Numbered from the stretch's first letter, positions 41,914 through 52,118 are shown. The stretch: DNA of 64,000 nt from Planococcus circulans (GCF_020023385.1 NZ_JAIQCL010000001.1:1-64000), one strand, 5' to 3'. Translations and numbers: made by a program. Notes: a model not told the origin generated them from the sequence alone.

Positions 41914-42791
41914 GGAAGCTCGACTCCTTCCAAGCCTTCTCCGATTACGACAATCTGGTTCTGCATCTTGATGTATTCAGGAAGCCATTGCGCCATCCCA
42001 TAGGCAAACTGGAAGGCATGCGGATATTTATCGCCTTCGAGCGGCACATAGCCTTTGATGCGGAATACCGTATCCGGGAGTGCGCGCAGCCACTCCTCAA
42101 ACTTTTCCCGTTGCACTGGTGCTTCAAATTGCAGCACTTTGGCATTCAGGTTCAATTTTGAGATCGGGGCTTTCGCAACGTCTCCCGACTTTGAAGGCGT
42201 CAATTTATCCAACGCCGAAAATGGCACTTTGGCGTGCACGGTCTGAATGATCTGTGCTTTCGGATTCAGCGACTGGATTTCGTAAACCACCGTTCCCTGC
42301 TCGCCCTCTGTCAGCAAGTCCGATTTATTGGCCAGTATCAAATCGGCGTGGCGGATCTGCTCCAAAAACAACGAACGGATCTGCGGCGATAAGCTACCCC
42401 GGTCCATCCACCGTTTGCTGTCGGCTACCGTGACGATCCCTTTGAAATTCAAGCGGTCAGCAAATAAGGGAGAAAAGATGGCATCCAAGGCTTCTACCGG
42501 ATGTGCGGCACCTGTTGTTTCAATCAGTAGGACGTCGAAGTCCTCTTCAGCCAGCAGGGTCTGGATCTGCGCTTCTGATTTCTCGGATCCCGAGCAGCAA
42601 ATGCAGCCGTCAAGGATTTCCTTCAACGGCACGCCATCTTCTACTGAGTCGGAATCCATATTCATTTTACCGAGTTCGTTCATGAAGACGGCAGGCTTGA
42701 GGCCTTGTTCTTTCATTTGGCTGATCATGCCTTTCAGCAGCGTCGTTTTCCCGCTCCCCAAAAATCCACTGAACAAATATACATCCTTCAT
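41910..42791 (-). CDS. CobW/COG0523-family GTPase (metallochaperone)
   Basis: A 293-residue G3E GTPase: Walker A GFLGSGKTT at 9-17, metal-binding CICC (the family CxCC motif), and the NKSD base-specificity motif, with a C-terminal CobW domain. Such proteins deliver zinc, cobalt or other metals to client enzymes. The family is often induced by metal starvation, but I saw no Zur operator upstream. It is followed by the 79-residue gene. Confidence 0.92.
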   Translation of the reverse strand: MKDVYLFSGFLGSGKTTLLKGMISQMKEQGLKPAVFMNELGKMNMDSDSVEDGVPLKEILDGCICCSGSEKSEAQIQTLLAEEDFDVLLIETTGAAHPVEALDAIFSPLFADRLNFKGIVTVADSKRWMDRGSLSPQIRSLFLEQIRHADLILANKSDLLTEGEQGTVVYEIQSLNPKAQIIQTVHAKVPFSALDKLTPSKSGDVAKAPISKLNLNAKVLQFEAPVQREKFEEWLRALPDTVFRIKGYVPLEGDKYPHAFQFAYGMAQWLPEYIKMQNQIVVIGEGLEGVELP

Positions 42792-42819
42792 CGTCTCATC
42801 CTTTCAATCCCTGATTAAG

Positions 42820-42844
42820 AAAAGGCCCGCCTAAGCGGACCTTT
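42820..42844 (-). terminator. Intrinsic terminator of ctp
   Basis: AAAGGTCCGC and GCGGGCCTTTT (minus strand, one G-U pair) form a stem with a 4-base loop six bases beyond the ctp stop. Confidence 0.8.
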
Positions 42845-42849
42845 AGAAA

Positions 42850-44373
42850 TCACTCTTCAGTTTCTTCAGCTTCTTCTGATGCCGAAGCTGCGATTCCCGC
42901 TTCTTCCATCAGAAGTTTTTTAGCTTCCTGCAATTGCGGATCATCATTTTCGATTTTTTCACGCAATGCATCCATTACTGCAAATGTACTGTCTCCAGTC
43001 AAGATGCCTGTCGCTTCCAGGTCATTTTCCTCCTGGAAAGTTTCCACAGCTTCTGTCATCTGCTCTTCAAATACACCATCCACTTCTCCGACTTCGTAGC
43101 CAAGTGCCTCGAGCATCTGCTCCGCAGTCTTGACCTGGTCGGAAATGACGCCGTCTTTCAGCTCTACTGAAGTATCCAGTACCGGAAGAGACGCATACGC
43201 AGGGTATGCCACTTCCACATCCGGCGCGATTCCTTTTTCATGGATCCAATTGCCGTCAGGTGTCAGCCATTTAGCTGTCGTAAATTTCAAATTAGAGCCA
43301 TCTTGAAGGTCATTGGCTGTTTGGACAGTCCCTTTGCCGAATGTCTTTTCACCGACTAATTTGATGTCTGCCGACTCGTTCATCGCTCCTGCCAATATCT
43401 CGGACGCTGAAGCACTGCCGCCATCGATCAGCATCGTAACAGGAACATCGATTTTCGTACCTGCTGTAGACATATAGATTTCCGGTTCTGCACCTTTTGC
43501 CTGAACTTCAAATAATGGTTTACCTTCTTCAATAAACAAGTCGGAAATATCAAGAGCCACATCCAGCAAGCCACCCGGATTTTGGCGCACATCCATGACG
43601 AGCGCTTCCATTCCTTCAGCTTCCATTTCCTCAATGGCATCAAGCAATTCCTGATAGGTATTTTCAGAGAAACTTGTCACTTGAATATGTGCGACTTTGT
43701 CTCCGACCATTTCCGCGTAAACGGTCTCGATCGGAATTTCATCCCGCACGATGGTAATATCGATCGGATCTGCATTTTCGCCACGCACGATGGTCAATGT
43801 AACTTCAGTCCCTTTTTCACCACGAATCAGCATAACCGCTTCAGTTGTTGTAAAGCCTTGGATGCTTTCTCCATCAACCGCTATAATCTGATCGTTCGGC
43901 AAGACACCCGCTTTTTCTGCAGGTGAATTCTTGATGGGCGAAACCACTGTTATAAACCCGCCGCGTTCCTGCACTTCTGCACCGATTCCCTGGAAACTTG
44001 AAGAAATCCCTTCCAGGAATTGAGATGCTTCTTCTTCATTCATGTAATCGGAATACGGATCTTCCAACGAGTCGACCATGCCGTTGATCGCTCCATTGAC
44101 CAGAACATCTCTGTCGACATCCTTGAAATACTGATCCTGGATTTGGTCATATGCCGTATACAGCTTCTCGAATTCGCGGCGTTCCGGCGAATTGACTTCC
44201 ACTGCTTTGTCGTCGCCGAACGTTAAGGCAAAAACGGTCAAACCTGCCGTTGCTATTATTAAAAGGAAGACAAGCATAATGAACGAGAATGTTTTCATCT
44301 TAATAGTGTGCGACGGCGATTCTTCTACTGGCGGAATCTGTTCATGCTCTTCCCCCGGATGTTTATCATCCAT
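42850..44373 (-). CDS. S41 C-terminal processing peptidase (Ctp)
   Basis: A 507-residue membrane-anchored serine protease. A cytoplasmic tail (1-28) is followed by one helix (29-52), a PDZ domain near 125-205, the S41 protease domain with catalytic Ser322 (GGSASASE), Lys347 and Gln351 (GKGTVQ), and a peptidoglycan-binding domain at about 405-465. The order matches Bacillus CtpA/CtpB. In a non-sporulating relative it likely works in envelope protein turnover (inference). The acidic C-terminal tail is unusual in composition. Confidence 0.93.
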   Translation of the reverse strand: MDDKHPGEEHEQIPPVEESPSHTIKMKTFSFIMLVFLLIIATAGLTVFALTFGDDKAVEVNSPERREFEKLYTAYDQIQDQYFKDVDRDVLVNGAINGMVDSLEDPYSDYMNEEEASQFLEGISSSFQGIGAEVQERGGFITVVSPIKNSPAEKAGVLPNDQIIAVDGESIQGFTTTEAVMLIRGEKGTEVTLTIVRGENADPIDITIVRDEIPIETVYAEMVGDKVAHIQVTSFSENTYQELLDAIEEMEAEGMEALVMDVRQNPGGLLDVALDISDLFIEEGKPLFEVQAKGAEPEIYMSTAGTKIDVPVTMLIDGGSASASEILAGAMNESADIKLVGEKTFGKGTVQTANDLQDGSNLKFTTAKWLTPDGNWIHEKGIAPDVEVAYPAYASLPVLDTSVELKDGVISDQVKTAEQMLEALGYEVGEVDGVFEEQMTEAVETFQEENDLEATGILTGDSTFAVMDALREKIENDDPQLQEAKKLLMEEAGIAASASEEAEETEE

Positions 44374-44421
44374 CTATTTCACCACTTTCATAATTGCCTT
44401 CAGAACTGGAGAGCATTAAAA

Positions 44422-44450
44422 GAAAAAGACTGTCAAGACAGTCTTTTTTT
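44422..44450 (-). terminator. Terminator between deoD and ctp
   Basis: AAAAGACTGTC/GACAGTCTTTT with a short loop has T/A tracts on both strands, ending deoD transcripts. Confidence 0.8.
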
Positions 44451-44481
44451 AAAACTTGAGAGGCTGCTTGCTCTTTTCTTT

Positions 44482-45186
44482 CTACTCTTGGATCGCTGCG
44501 TCCAACGCTACGACGATCATATCGTTGAACGTTGTTTGGCGCTCTTCGGAAGTCGTCACTTCACCAGTCAGCAAGTGATCGCTGACAGTTAAGATTGAAA
44601 GGGCTTGGCGGCCGAATTTCGCAGCCAATGTGTATAGGGCAGAAGATTCCATTTCAAGTGCCAGGACACCATACTGCGCCCATTTTTCGTGCTCTGCAAA
44701 TTCGTTGTAGAAGACATCTTCAGTAAAGACGTTCCCAACACGTAAATTCAATCCTTTTTCAATACCGGCGTTGTACGCTTTCAGCAATAGATCGAAATCA
44801 GCTGTAGGAGCATAGTTGACACCTTTAAAAATGATCTCGTTCATTTTTGAATCAGTTGAAGCACTTTGTGCCAAGATGACGTCGCGAACCTTAACGTCTT
44901 TATGGATTGAACCACATGTTCCAACACGGATCAATTTTTTCACATCGTATTCCTGCATCAATTCTGTAACATAGATCGAAATTGAAGGTACACCCATTCC
45001 TGTTCCTTGAACAGAGATGCGTTTCCCTTTATATGTTCCGGTATATCCGAACATATTGCGGACTTCGTTGTACAAAGTCACATCTTCCAAGAAAGTTTCC
45101 GCTATGTATTTTGCACGAAGCGGATCTCCCGGCAGTAGAATTGTTTCGGCAATATCGCCTTTTTTCGCATTGATATGAACACTCAT
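44482..45186 (-). CDS. deoD: Purine nucleoside phosphorylase DeoD
   Basis: A 234-residue hexameric-type PNP. The start [30 protein letters not shown] (phosphate-binding GDPLRAK), the central GMGVPS and GTCGS motifs, and [12 protein letters not shown] near the base site are all present. It cleaves purine (deoxy)nucleosides to base and sugar phosphate, feeding salvage. B. subtilis DeoD is almost the same length. Confidence 0.96.
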   Translation of the reverse strand: MSVHINAKKGDIAETILLPGDPLRAKYIAETFLEDVTLYNEVRNMFGYTGTYKGKRISVQGTGMGVPSISIYVTELMQEYDVKKLIRVGTCGSIHKDVKVRDVILAQSASTDSKMNEIIFKGVNYAPTADFDLLLKAYNAGIEKGLNLRVGNVFTEDVFYNEFAEHEKWAQYGVLALEMESSALYTLAAKFGRQALSILTVSDHLLTGEVTTSEERQTTFNDMIVVALDAAIQE

Positions 45187-45255
45187 CTAAAAACCTCACT
45201 TTAATATAGTCGATTTAATCATACTGGTTTTTTTCCTTTAGTGCAATGACGAGCC

Positions 45256-45471
45256 TTATTCCCCTGTATATTCTTCCCACATGTCATCAAAGGTGGACGC
45301 TTTCATGACGGGATGCGCCTTTTCTTCGATGTATTTGGATAGCTTGTCGAAATCCGTGGCCGTTTTGGGAAATGAATGATCCAAGAACATCGCTTCCGCA
45401 AAGCGTGAATAATCGTCAGCTACGAGCTTCCCCCGGTATTTCAATGCAAATTGATAAAATGAACGTTCCAT
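45256..45471 (-). CDS. yozE: YozE family (UPF0346) protein
   Basis: A 71-residue helical SAM-like protein: RSFYQFALKYRGK, FAEAMFLDHSFPKTATDFDKLSKYIE. It is widely conserved in Bacilli and of unknown function. Confidence 0.9.
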   Translation of the reverse strand: MERSFYQFALKYRGKLVADDYSRFAEAMFLDHSFPKTATDFDKLSKYIEEKAHPVMKASTFDDMWEEYTGE

Positions 45472-45495
45472 GAAGGTCTCCTTCCATAATTTAAG

Positions 45496-45526
45496 GCAAA
45501 AAAAACCCGGACAGTTGTCCGGGAAA
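45496..45526 (-). terminator. Intrinsic terminator of msrA-msrB
   Basis: A perfect 8-bp stem CCCGGACA/TGTCCGGG has eight T residues following on the minus strand. Confidence 0.88.
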
Positions 45527-45530
45527 CCCG

Positions 45531-45956
45531 TTATTCAAACAATTTCTTGTATTCGGATAAGCCTTCCGCATCCAATTGATCTTTGGGCACAAAACGAAGT
45601 GCTGCGGAATTGATGCAGTAGCGCAGGCCGCCAAGAGAAGACGGTCCATCCGGGAAAAGATGTCCAAGATGGGAATCAGCCGTTTCAGAACGGACTTCTG
45701 TTCTTCTCATACCGTGGCTTGTATCCAAGTTCTCTTTTACTTCTGCGCCATCAATGGGCTTGGCAAAACTCGGCCAGCCGCAATGGGCGTCGAACTTATC
45801 CTTGGAGCTGAAAAGCGGTTTTCCAGAAACGATATCTACGTAGATGCCGTCTTCGAAATGCTGATCGTATTCCCCCTGGAAAGGCGGTTCAGTCCCGCTT
45901 TCCTGGGTTACATGATATTGCATCGGCGTTAACTTCGCTTTCAATTCTTCTTTCAT
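45531..45956 (-). CDS. msrB: Peptide methionine-R-sulfoxide reductase MsrB
   Basis: A 141-residue MsrB with [29 protein letters not shown] and the catalytic cysteine in [11 protein letters not shown]. The CxxC pairs that bind zinc in many MsrBs are absent, as in other Firmicute MsrBs. It overlaps msrA by ATGA, so both sulfoxide stereoisomers are handled by one operon. Confidence 0.97.
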   Translation of the reverse strand: MKEELKAKLTPMQYHVTQESGTEPPFQGEYDQHFEDGIYVDIVSGKPLFSSKDKFDAHCGWPSFAKPIDGAEVKENLDTSHGMRRTEVRSETADSHLGHLFPDGPSSLGGLRYCINSAALRFVPKDQLDAEGLSEYKKLFE

Positions 45957-46483
45957 GATTGTCCACCCCAATTCTTTTCGATAAACGCTGTCCGCCCGGA
46001 ACCTACCGAGTAACGATTGTAATGGGCAGGGTTTTTCTTATAATAATCCTGATGATACGATTCTGCCGGATAAAACGGCTTTGCTTCCTTGATAGGCGTG
46101 GCTACAGGCTTTTCAAATCTGCCTGAATTGTCCAGTTCCTGCTTGGATTTTTCTGCTGCGATCCGTTGCTCGTCAGAATGATAGAAAATTGCTGTTCCGT
46201 AAGATTCGCCGCGATCAAAAAATTGGCCGCCTGCATCTGTCGGGTCGATTTGTGTCCAAAATACATCCAGTAATTTTTCATATGGAAAAATCTCCGGCTG
46301 GAAGGTAATTTGAACAGCTTCTACGTGGCCTGTGGCATTTGAACAAACCTGTTCATAGGTCGGATTTGGCAACTCACCGCCTGTATAGCCGCTCACCACT
46401 TCTTCGATGCCATCCAATGAATCGAAAGGCTTGACCATACACCAAAAACAGCCGCCTGCAAATGTTGCTTTTTCTGTCTTCAT
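45953..46483 (-). CDS. msrA: Peptide methionine-S-sulfoxide reductase MsrA (second copy)
   Basis: A 176-residue MsrA with GGCFWC (Cys12, Cys15) and Cys47 in [11 protein letters not shown]. It is clearly paralogous to the copy at 18439-18969 over its whole length. The ATG at 46483 is placed by GGAG 7 bases upstream. It is translationally coupled to msrB. Confidence 0.96.
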   Translation of the reverse strand: MKTEKATFAGGCFWCMVKPFDSLDGIEEVVSGYTGGELPNPTYEQVCSNATGHVEAVQITFQPEIFPYEKLLDVFWTQIDPTDAGGQFFDRGESYGTAIFYHSDEQRIAAEKSKQELDNSGRFEKPVATPIKEAKPFYPAESYHQDYYKKNPAHYNRYSVGSGRTAFIEKNWGGQS

Positions 46484-46499
46484 ACGTCCACTCCGTTTC

Positions 46500-47075
46500 T
46501 TATGGTTCAATTGTCACCAGTAATCGGATATCGTCTTCTTGCAGGTTGAATGATGATGCACGAACGGAAATGCCATCATCCAATGGAATTTCCGTCAACT
46601 TGAGCAGCACTTCTTCGTCCGCAGGCATCACTTCCATAAACTCTGGAAGTTCAACCGAATCTCTAAGCAACTTTAACGCAGATTCGGGAGGAATATCCAG
46701 CATACCGACTTCTACCGACTTCTGTTCCAGCAATAAATTCCCATCTTCTTGAACGAGCGGTTCAAATTTCATCAAAATCGGCAGGGTCACTGAAAAAATA
46801 GTAAGCTCTGTCGACAAACTGACATCGTCATTAACCGACAATGCTAAAGGAATCGGCTGGTCTTTCATGGCATCCTGGATATAGGTATTGGCTATTCCTT
46901 CAAAATCAGCTTTTGTCGTATTGACCACTACCGTATTGCCGGTAGCAGGAGCATTTTTTAATGCCTGATAAGATGTGTAATCTTTTGGCGGAGTGGTCAC
47001 ATAAAGCACGACTCCCACCAATGCCAGGACATTAAATGCCAGCAGTATAAAGAAAGCGATACGCCATTTTTTCAT
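46500..47075 (-). CDS. ypmS: YpmS family membrane-anchored protein
   Basis: A 191-residue protein with an N-terminal membrane anchor ([21 protein letters not shown]) and an extracytoplasmic domain ([36 protein letters not shown]). It resembles B. subtilis YpmS, which is likewise next to the SGNH lipase gene ypmR and msrBA. Function unknown. Confidence 0.88.
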   Translation of the reverse strand: MKKWRIAFFILLAFNVLALVGVVLYVTTPPKDYTSYQALKNAPATGNTVVVNTTKADFEGIANTYIQDAMKDQPIPLALSVNDDVSLSTELTIFSVTLPILMKFEPLVQEDGNLLLEQKSVEVGMLDIPPESALKLLRDSVELPEFMEVMPADEEVLLKLTEIPLDDGISVRASSFNLQEDDIRLLVTIEP

Positions 47076-47087
47076 TATGTCACCACC

Positions 47088-47888
47088 CTATTCTTGATAG
47101 CTCAATCCGCATTCTTCCATCCGTTCCAGGATGCGCTCAGTCATCAAGTCATACCCTTTGCTGTTCGGATGAAAAAAGTCGGAATGGTAAACCAAGTTTT
47201 TATTGCCGACAAACAAATCACTGACAGGCACAAAGCATGCCTGCGGATCCTGTTCTGCTCTTTCTTGCATCACATCATTATATGAGGCGATAATTTGATC
47301 GAACTCCTCGACTTCATCCGTAATGAGCGAGAAGGGATTATAGATGCCCATTACGATCATAGGGGCATTCGGGTTGATGTCCCGGATTGCCGTAAAAATC
47401 GTATCGAATCGATTTTCATAGAGAATCAGTTCATCAGCAAAAGCTTCCATATTCAACGAAAACAGATCCCGTTTGACGATCCGCATGACATCATTGCCAC
47501 CGATTGTCATTGTCAGGTAATCCGCTTCCGCCACCGGACCTGTAAGTTCACCTTGCTGGAACATGGCCAGCAATTGATCGCTGCGGCGCCCGCGTTTGGC
47601 GGTATTTTCAACAGCGACCCCTTCAATTCCTTGCCAGGTCCGAATTTCGGCTGCAATCCGACCTGTATAGCCACCCAGATTTTCTGTATCGCCTACGCCT
47701 TGAGACAAGGAATCCCCAAGCGCTGTGAGAATCACTGCTTGAGGAATGAAATTAGGCGGAACCGTGTATGGATTGATGGCTGGTTCGCTTCTTGGTTCCG
47801 CTTCTTCATTTCCAAAGATAAACGTTGGACTGCACCCCGCTACTATACCCATGGACAAAAAGACAATAATAAACAGGATGCGTTTCAA
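47088..47888 (-). CDS. ypmR: SGNH/GDSL-family lipoprotein hydrolase YpmR
   Basis: A 266-residue protein with a lipoprotein signal (lipobox IVAGC, Cys19). SGNH motifs follow: GDSLSQG with Ser60, IGGNDVM, and the C-terminal DFFHPNSKG Asp-His pair. It probably hydrolyses lipid or cell-wall esters on the outer membrane face. Its stop lies 12 bases before ypmS. Confidence 0.92.
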   Translation of the reverse strand: MKRILFIIVFLSMGIVAGCSPTFIFGNEEAEPRSEPAINPYTVPPNFIPQAVILTALGDSLSQGVGDTENLGGYTGRIAAEIRTWQGIEGVAVENTAKRGRRSDQLLAMFQQGELTGPVAEADYLTMTIGGNDVMRIVKRDLFSLNMEAFADELILYENRFDTIFTAIRDINPNAPMIVMGIYNPFSLITDEVEEFDQIIASYNDVMQERAEQDPQACFVPVSDLFVGNKNLVYHSDFFHPNSKGYDLMTERILERMEECGLSYQE

Positions 47889-47927
47889 ATTTGTCTCCCC
47901 TTTTTCGAATGGGCCTTACCACTTCAG

Positions 47928-48767
47928 TTAATCCGTGTAGTACATAAAACCAATCGCTCCGATACCCGTGTGGGTGGAGATGACTGGAGTTGTAAAATCG
48001 AATTTAATATCCGTAAAACCCGTTTCCTTGATTTTTTCCCGCAACGGTTCAGCCATCGCCAAGCCATTGGCGTGGGCAATGCCGACACCTTTGACTATCT
48101 TCCCGGCTGTCCGCTCCATGAACTCTTTCATCAAGTAATCCACCACTTGCTTGTGGCTTCTGACTTTGGCAACTGGCGTATACTCTCCGTCATCCAATGA
48201 AGCGATCGGCTTAATCTTCATCAATGACCCCAATAATGCGCGGCCTTTTCCGATACGGCCGCCTTTCACCAAATTATCGAGCGTATCCACTACGACGAAC
48301 AGCTTCGTATTCAGGCGGATCTGTTCAATGCGCTCCACGATTTCTTCCATTGATTTTCCGGCTTTCGCCATATCAGCAGCCTCAAACACCTGGAATGTCA
48401 GCGCATGGGAAATATAGCGTGAATCAATGACCGTAACATCCGAATCCGTCAGCTGAGCTGCGGTTTTTGCCGATTCGACAGTACCGCTCATTCCGCCGGT
48501 CATATGGATTGATAAAATCTGATCTCCATTTTCGCCTAGCTTGTCATAAAGTTCCTTGAATACCCCAGGAGCCGGCTGTGAGCTTTTTGGCATTTCATCG
48601 GAATTCTTCATCAATTCAAGAAAAGATTCAGGCTCCAGGTCAACCCGGTCCAGATAGGTTTTCCCGCCGATTTGAATCGTTAAGGGAACTACATGCAAGT
48701 CGTATTTTTCAATGACCTCCGGTTTTAGATCGGCGGTCGAATCCGTGACAATATGAATCTTGGACAT
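47928..48767 (-). CDS. DegV family fatty-acid-binding protein
   Basis: A 279-residue DegV/FakB-type protein: VTDSTADL at the start, HMTGGMSGTVESA in the lipid-head binding site, and STHTGIGAIGFMYY at the end. FakB proteins present fatty acids to the kinase FakA for phospholipid synthesis (family knowledge). No fakA is in the window. Confidence 0.92.
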   Translation of the reverse strand: MSKIHIVTDSTADLKPEVIEKYDLHVVPLTIQIGGKTYLDRVDLEPESFLELMKNSDEMPKSSQPAPGVFKELYDKLGENGDQILSIHMTGGMSGTVESAKTAAQLTDSDVTVIDSRYISHALTFQVFEAADMAKAGKSMEEIVERIEQIRLNTKLFVVVDTLDNLVKGGRIGKGRALLGSLMKIKPIASLDDGEYTPVAKVRSHKQVVDYLMKEFMERTAGKIVKGVGIAHANGLAMAEPLREKIKETGFTDIKFDFTTPVISTHTGIGAIGFMYYTD

Positions 48768-48855
48768 GAAATCACTTCCTTCTTCTCTACTTAGTTTAAG
48801 GAATTACAGAACAGTAAACAACTGATAGGGTTGCTACCCGCTTCAAAACCCATCC

Positions 48856-49596
48856 TCAGTTAGTGGTTTTTGAGAGAGCGAGTGTCAAAACAGCTTCAGC
48901 AATTTGCGACCGGACCAATGTAATCGCTTCTTTCGAATCAAGCGTTCCGATCAATTCTGCAGAGATGGGATTCAAAATCTGGACCTTGACATCCGCTGGC
49001 AAGACCTTGTTGTTATTTTTTTCCATTATATCGGAAGTTCCATGAATCGCAATCGGCAGAATAGGTACACCTGCATCTTTTGCAATGCGCATGAACCCGG
49101 ACTTGAATTCACCCAATCCTTGTCCTTTGCTTCTAGTCCCTTCAGGAAAAATCAAGATCGAATGGCCATCTTTCAATTTCCCGACTGTATCGGTGATGGA
49201 CTTTAATGCGCTCCGACGATCGGTGCGATCCAAAAAGATGCAATTCATCTGTTCCATATACATGGAGATGATCGGCAGCTTTTTTACTTCTTTTTTGGAG
49301 ATAAAGCCGAATGGTTTCGGGATTGTCGAAAGCAGGACCGGGATATCAAAATTCCCCTCATGATTACTGACAAAAAGGGCAGGTCCTTCAGGTAAATTTT
49401 CCAGTCCGGTGATCGAGACGGTGCTTTTCGTCCGCTCCATAATGCCGGATGCCCATTTTTGGGGCTCTATATGGATCAGTTGATCGTATTCCTGTATGCT
49501 CAGCTGAGGTTTCTGCTTCATGCACTTTTTCAGGTTCACTGCACTGAATGGCAAATAGCCAAAAAGAAACGAGAATGTCCGGATCGAATTAAACAT
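48856..49596 (-). CDS. Lysophospholipid acyltransferase, PlsC type (YpkP-like)
   Basis: A 246-residue acyltransferase with the HX4D motif in SNHEGNFD, FLDRTDRRSA, and FPEGTRSKG. It adds an acyl chain to 1-acyl-glycerol-3-phosphate or a similar lysolipid at the membrane. It follows dfrA by 3 bases; the same order (thy, dfrA, ypkP) occurs in B. subtilis. The ribosome site is weak and lies in the dfrA tail, suggesting coupling. Confidence 0.92.
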   Translation of the reverse strand: MFNSIRTFSFLFGYLPFSAVNLKKCMKQKPQLSIQEYDQLIHIEPQKWASGIMERTKSTVSITGLENLPEGPALFVSNHEGNFDIPVLLSTIPKPFGFISKKEVKKLPIISMYMEQMNCIFLDRTDRRSALKSITDTVGKLKDGHSILIFPEGTRSKGQGLGEFKSGFMRIAKDAGVPILPIAIHGTSDIMEKNNNKVLPADVKVQILNPISAELIGTLDSKEAITLVRSQIAEAVLTLALSKTTN

Positions 49597-49599
49597 GGT

Positions 49600-50085
49600 C
49601 TATTTCTTTTTGCGCCGTTCGTATACCAGATACGAAAAAGGCACTTCGTTTGAAATTTGCTGTTCCGACTCTGAAACGAGCTTCCATTCACGTCCATATT
49701 CCGGGAAGTAGGTGTCCCCTTCAAATGACTGATGTACTAGCGTGATGTACAAGCGGTCTGCATCGTCCAGCACCGAGTTGAAGATCTGCTCGCCGCCGAT
49801 GATCATGACTTCTTCATGGACTTCTTTGGCTAATTTTACGGCATCCTGTATGTTATGGACGACATCGACACCTTCTGCCTCATAATCATCATTGCGAGTG
49901 ACGACGATATTGCGGCGCTTCGGAAGCGGCCGGCCGATGGATTCATACGTGTTGCGCCCCATGACGATGCCTTTCCCAATGGTGTGTTCTTTAAAATAAG
50001 CTAAATCTGCTGGGATATGCCAAGGCAATTCGTTGCCTATGCCGATGACACGGTTTTGATCATGCGCTACCATCAATGAAATCAT
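49600..50085 (-). CDS. dfrA: Dihydrofolate reductase
   Basis: A 161-residue DHFR: VIGIGNELPWHIPADLAYFK with the catalytic acid Asp27, GRNTYESIGRPLP, and IIGGEQIF in the NADPH site. It regenerates tetrahydrofolate consumed by the neighbouring thymidylate synthase. The start has a GGAGG-like site in the short gap after thyA. Confidence 0.97.
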   Translation of the reverse strand: MISLMVAHDQNRVIGIGNELPWHIPADLAYFKEHTIGKGIVMGRNTYESIGRPLPKRRNIVVTRNDDYEAEGVDVVHNIQDAVKLAKEVHEEVMIIGGEQIFNSVLDDADRLYITLVHQSFEGDTYFPEYGREWKLVSESEQQISNEVPFSYLVYERRKKK

Positions 50086-50161
50086 GCATTTTCCTCCTAT
50101 ACCGCTCTTCGGCGGATCCTGAGCTTTAATGATCAGGCTTTTTTGTTATTAAATAAATCCA

Positions 50162-51106
50162 TTAAACTGCGACCGGAGCTTTGATCCGCGGATGCGGATC
50201 GTAGCCTTCAATTGTAATATCCGCCAGAGTCAAGTCAAAAATCGATTCGACGTCTTCGTTGATCTTTAAAGTCGGCAATGGTTTTGGCTCTCTTGCCATT
50301 TGCTCTTTAACCTGTTCCAGATGATTGGAATACAGATGGGTATCGCCTGTTGTGTGGACGAAATCGCCGACTTCCAACTTGCATTCCCGTGCAATAAGGT
50401 GTGTCAAAAGCGCATAGGATGCAATATTGAAAGGCACGCCTAAAAAGACATCTGCACTGCGCTGGTACAGCTGGCAGGACAGTTTGCCATCCGCTACATA
50501 GAATTGGAACATGATGTGGCATGGCGGCAAAGCCATGTCGTCGATGAATTCAGGGTTCCAGGCAGTAACCAGGTGACGGCGGGAATCCGGGTTGTTCTTG
50601 ATCGACTCAATGACATTTTTCAATTGATCGATGGTTCCGCCTTGGGTTGTTGCCCAAGAGCGCCATTGTTTGCCGTAAACCGGCCCAAGGTCGCCGTACT
50701 TTTCAGCAAACTCCGGATTTTCGATGACTTTCCGTTGGAAGCCTTGCATTTCCATCTTATACAGTTCCTCAAATTCCGGATCTTTTTGCGCACGGCGGCC
50801 GAAATCAGTCATATCGGGACCTGCATACTCATCGCTTGTGACCCATTGGGCAAACGCCCATTCATCCCATATATGATTATTGTCCTGCAGCAAAGTCCGG
50901 ACATTGGTGTCGCCTTTGATGAACCAGAGAAGTTCCGAGACGATCAAGCGAAACGCCGTTTTTTTAGTGGTCATCAGTGGAAACCCTTCAGTTAAATCGA
51001 ATCGCATCTGGTGGCCGAAGACACTTAAGGTTCCTGTACCGGTCCGATCTTCCTTAGTCGCTCCATTATGTAAAATATGTTCGCATAAGTCTAAATATTG
51101 TTTCAT
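50162..51106 (-). CDS. thyA: Thymidylate synthase
   Basis: A 314-residue ThyA with nucleophile Cys196 in [13 protein letters not shown] and [10 protein letters not shown]. It carries the insertion of about 50 residues typical of the long form in Staphylococcus, Lactobacillus and Bacillus ThyA, compared with the 264-residue E. coli type. It makes dTMP from dUMP and methylene-THF. The ATG at 51106 is set by GGAGG 8 bases upstream. It forms an operon with dfrA. Confidence 0.97.
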   Translation of the reverse strand: MKQYLDLCEHILHNGATKEDRTGTGTLSVFGHQMRFDLTEGFPLMTTKKTAFRLIVSELLWFIKGDTNVRTLLQDNNHIWDEWAFAQWVTSDEYAGPDMTDFGRRAQKDPEFEELYKMEMQGFQRKVIENPEFAEKYGDLGPVYGKQWRSWATTQGGTIDQLKNVIESIKNNPDSRRHLVTAWNPEFIDDMALPPCHIMFQFYVADGKLSCQLYQRSADVFLGVPFNIASYALLTHLIARECKLEVGDFVHTTGDTHLYSNHLEQVKEQMAREPKPLPTLKINEDVESIFDLTLADITIEGYDPHPRIKAPVAV

Positions 51107-51199
51107 GTATTTCGCCTCCATTATTAAGTTTAATCATAACAATACTGCTGGTGTTAATAAAGATTTTAAATTTAAATTAAACCTGAGAATCATTATTTC

Positions 51200-51320
51200 A
51201 GATGCCGCTTCGGTCGCTTTGGGCAAGGCTCACACAATAAGCCGGGAAGTACACCCGTCTTATCGCTCCGCCCAGCCCGCGGACGCGCCGGCGCTAAGAG
51301 ATTGGTAAATTCAAAGCGAA
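51200..51320. repeat. Fragment of the dispersed element family
   Basis: GGACGCGCCGGCGCTAAGAG followed by TTGGTAAATTCAAAGCGA matches the middle of the elements at 26678-27165 and 30306-30732. No terminal inverted repeats are present here. Confidence 0.55.
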
Positions 51321-51350
51321 CTCATTTTTCTACTGTATAATTCGCCAAAA

Positions 51351-51378
51351 CAAAAAACCGTCACATAGTGAGCGGTTT
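51351..51378 (-). terminator. Intrinsic terminator of ypjP
   Basis: AACCGCTCAC/GTGACGGTT (with one bulge) is followed by a T tract on the minus strand. The ypjP stop lies in the stem. Confidence 0.75.
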
Positions 51379-51970
51379 AGGAGAGCCATTTCGGCGGTGT
51401 ATTTTTGGACCAGTAAATATCGCCCACGGTTATGTGCTTTTGGAAATCATCTTCGGCCAGATGGTAGTGGAAATTGAAGGAATAGCCAACTTGCGGCTTT
51501 TTCTCCGTTCTCACATGGAAGCGGATTTCGTCTTTATTGGTTTCAGTATCGTAGACATGGAAGATCTTTTCTGAGTAATCGCCGGACGGTTTCTCAGAAA
51601 TGGCCAGTTTGCTTAATTTACCGGAATCAAGAGTTGCCAAATGAACGTCAATCGCCCGCTGGATGTTCGGCAGGATCATGGTCTGGAATTCATCCTGTAT
51701 CACAGGACCGATCCGCGATCCGAACTTCAGGTAAGACTGCTCTTCGGCAGATTGGTGCACAGTGTCAAGTATGGATTCACCGGTAATGTAAAACTCGCTC
51801 GGATCGATCCAATCATACGTATATTGTTTGTTATCACTTTCTGCTGCATGTGATTTCGGTTGGCCTTTTTCGTCCAGAAGCGACTCCCAGATAAGATGGT
51901 TCGGAGAGATGGCGCCCAATGTTAAAACGGCAACTGCAATCACCAGCGACTTTTGCCACCAATTTTTCAT
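51377..51970 (-). CDS. ypjP: YpjP family protein
   Basis: A 197-residue protein with an N-terminal signal or anchor helix (WWQKSLVIAVAVLTLGAISP) and a C-terminal beta-rich domain ending YHLAEDDFQKHITVGDIYWSKNTPPKWLS, as in B. subtilis YpjP. Its position between thyA and ypiP matches the B. subtilis order. Function unknown. The ATG at 51970 has AAGGTG 6 bases upstream. Confidence 0.88.
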   Translation of the reverse strand: MKNWWQKSLVIAVAVLTLGAISPNHLIWESLLDEKGQPKSHAAESDNKQYTYDWIDPSEFYITGESILDTVHQSAEEQSYLKFGSRIGPVIQDEFQTMILPNIQRAIDVHLATLDSGKLSKLAISEKPSGDYSEKIFHVYDTETNKDEIRFHVRTEKKPQVGYSFNFHYHLAEDDFQKHITVGDIYWSKNTPPKWLS

Positions 51971-52118
51971 CAACATCACCTTTTCATTTATGAACATTTT
52001 AGTAACACGCTTGCTTATTTATACGAATTTTATTGGTAAAGGTTTCATCTTCTTGAAATTCATTGTACAATAAAGTCATTAACAACGCCTTGTTTTTTTT
52101 GAAAAGGAGGAATTTTTC

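Noticed and set aside
47295-48200. Plus-strand 301-codon open frame
   Set aside because: Antisense to ypmR and degV, which have clear motifs and starts; its own translation shows no domain.
50100-50150. Terminator between thyA and dfrA
   Set aside because: The only stem (CCTGA/TCAGG) has its T tract on the plus strand, where no gene would use it; the two genes are best read as one operon.
49600-51106. dfrA-thyA as an acquired resistance cassette
   Set aside because: The order is the normal chromosomal one in Bacilli, with ypjP, ypiP and the acyltransferase beside it and no integron or transposon features.
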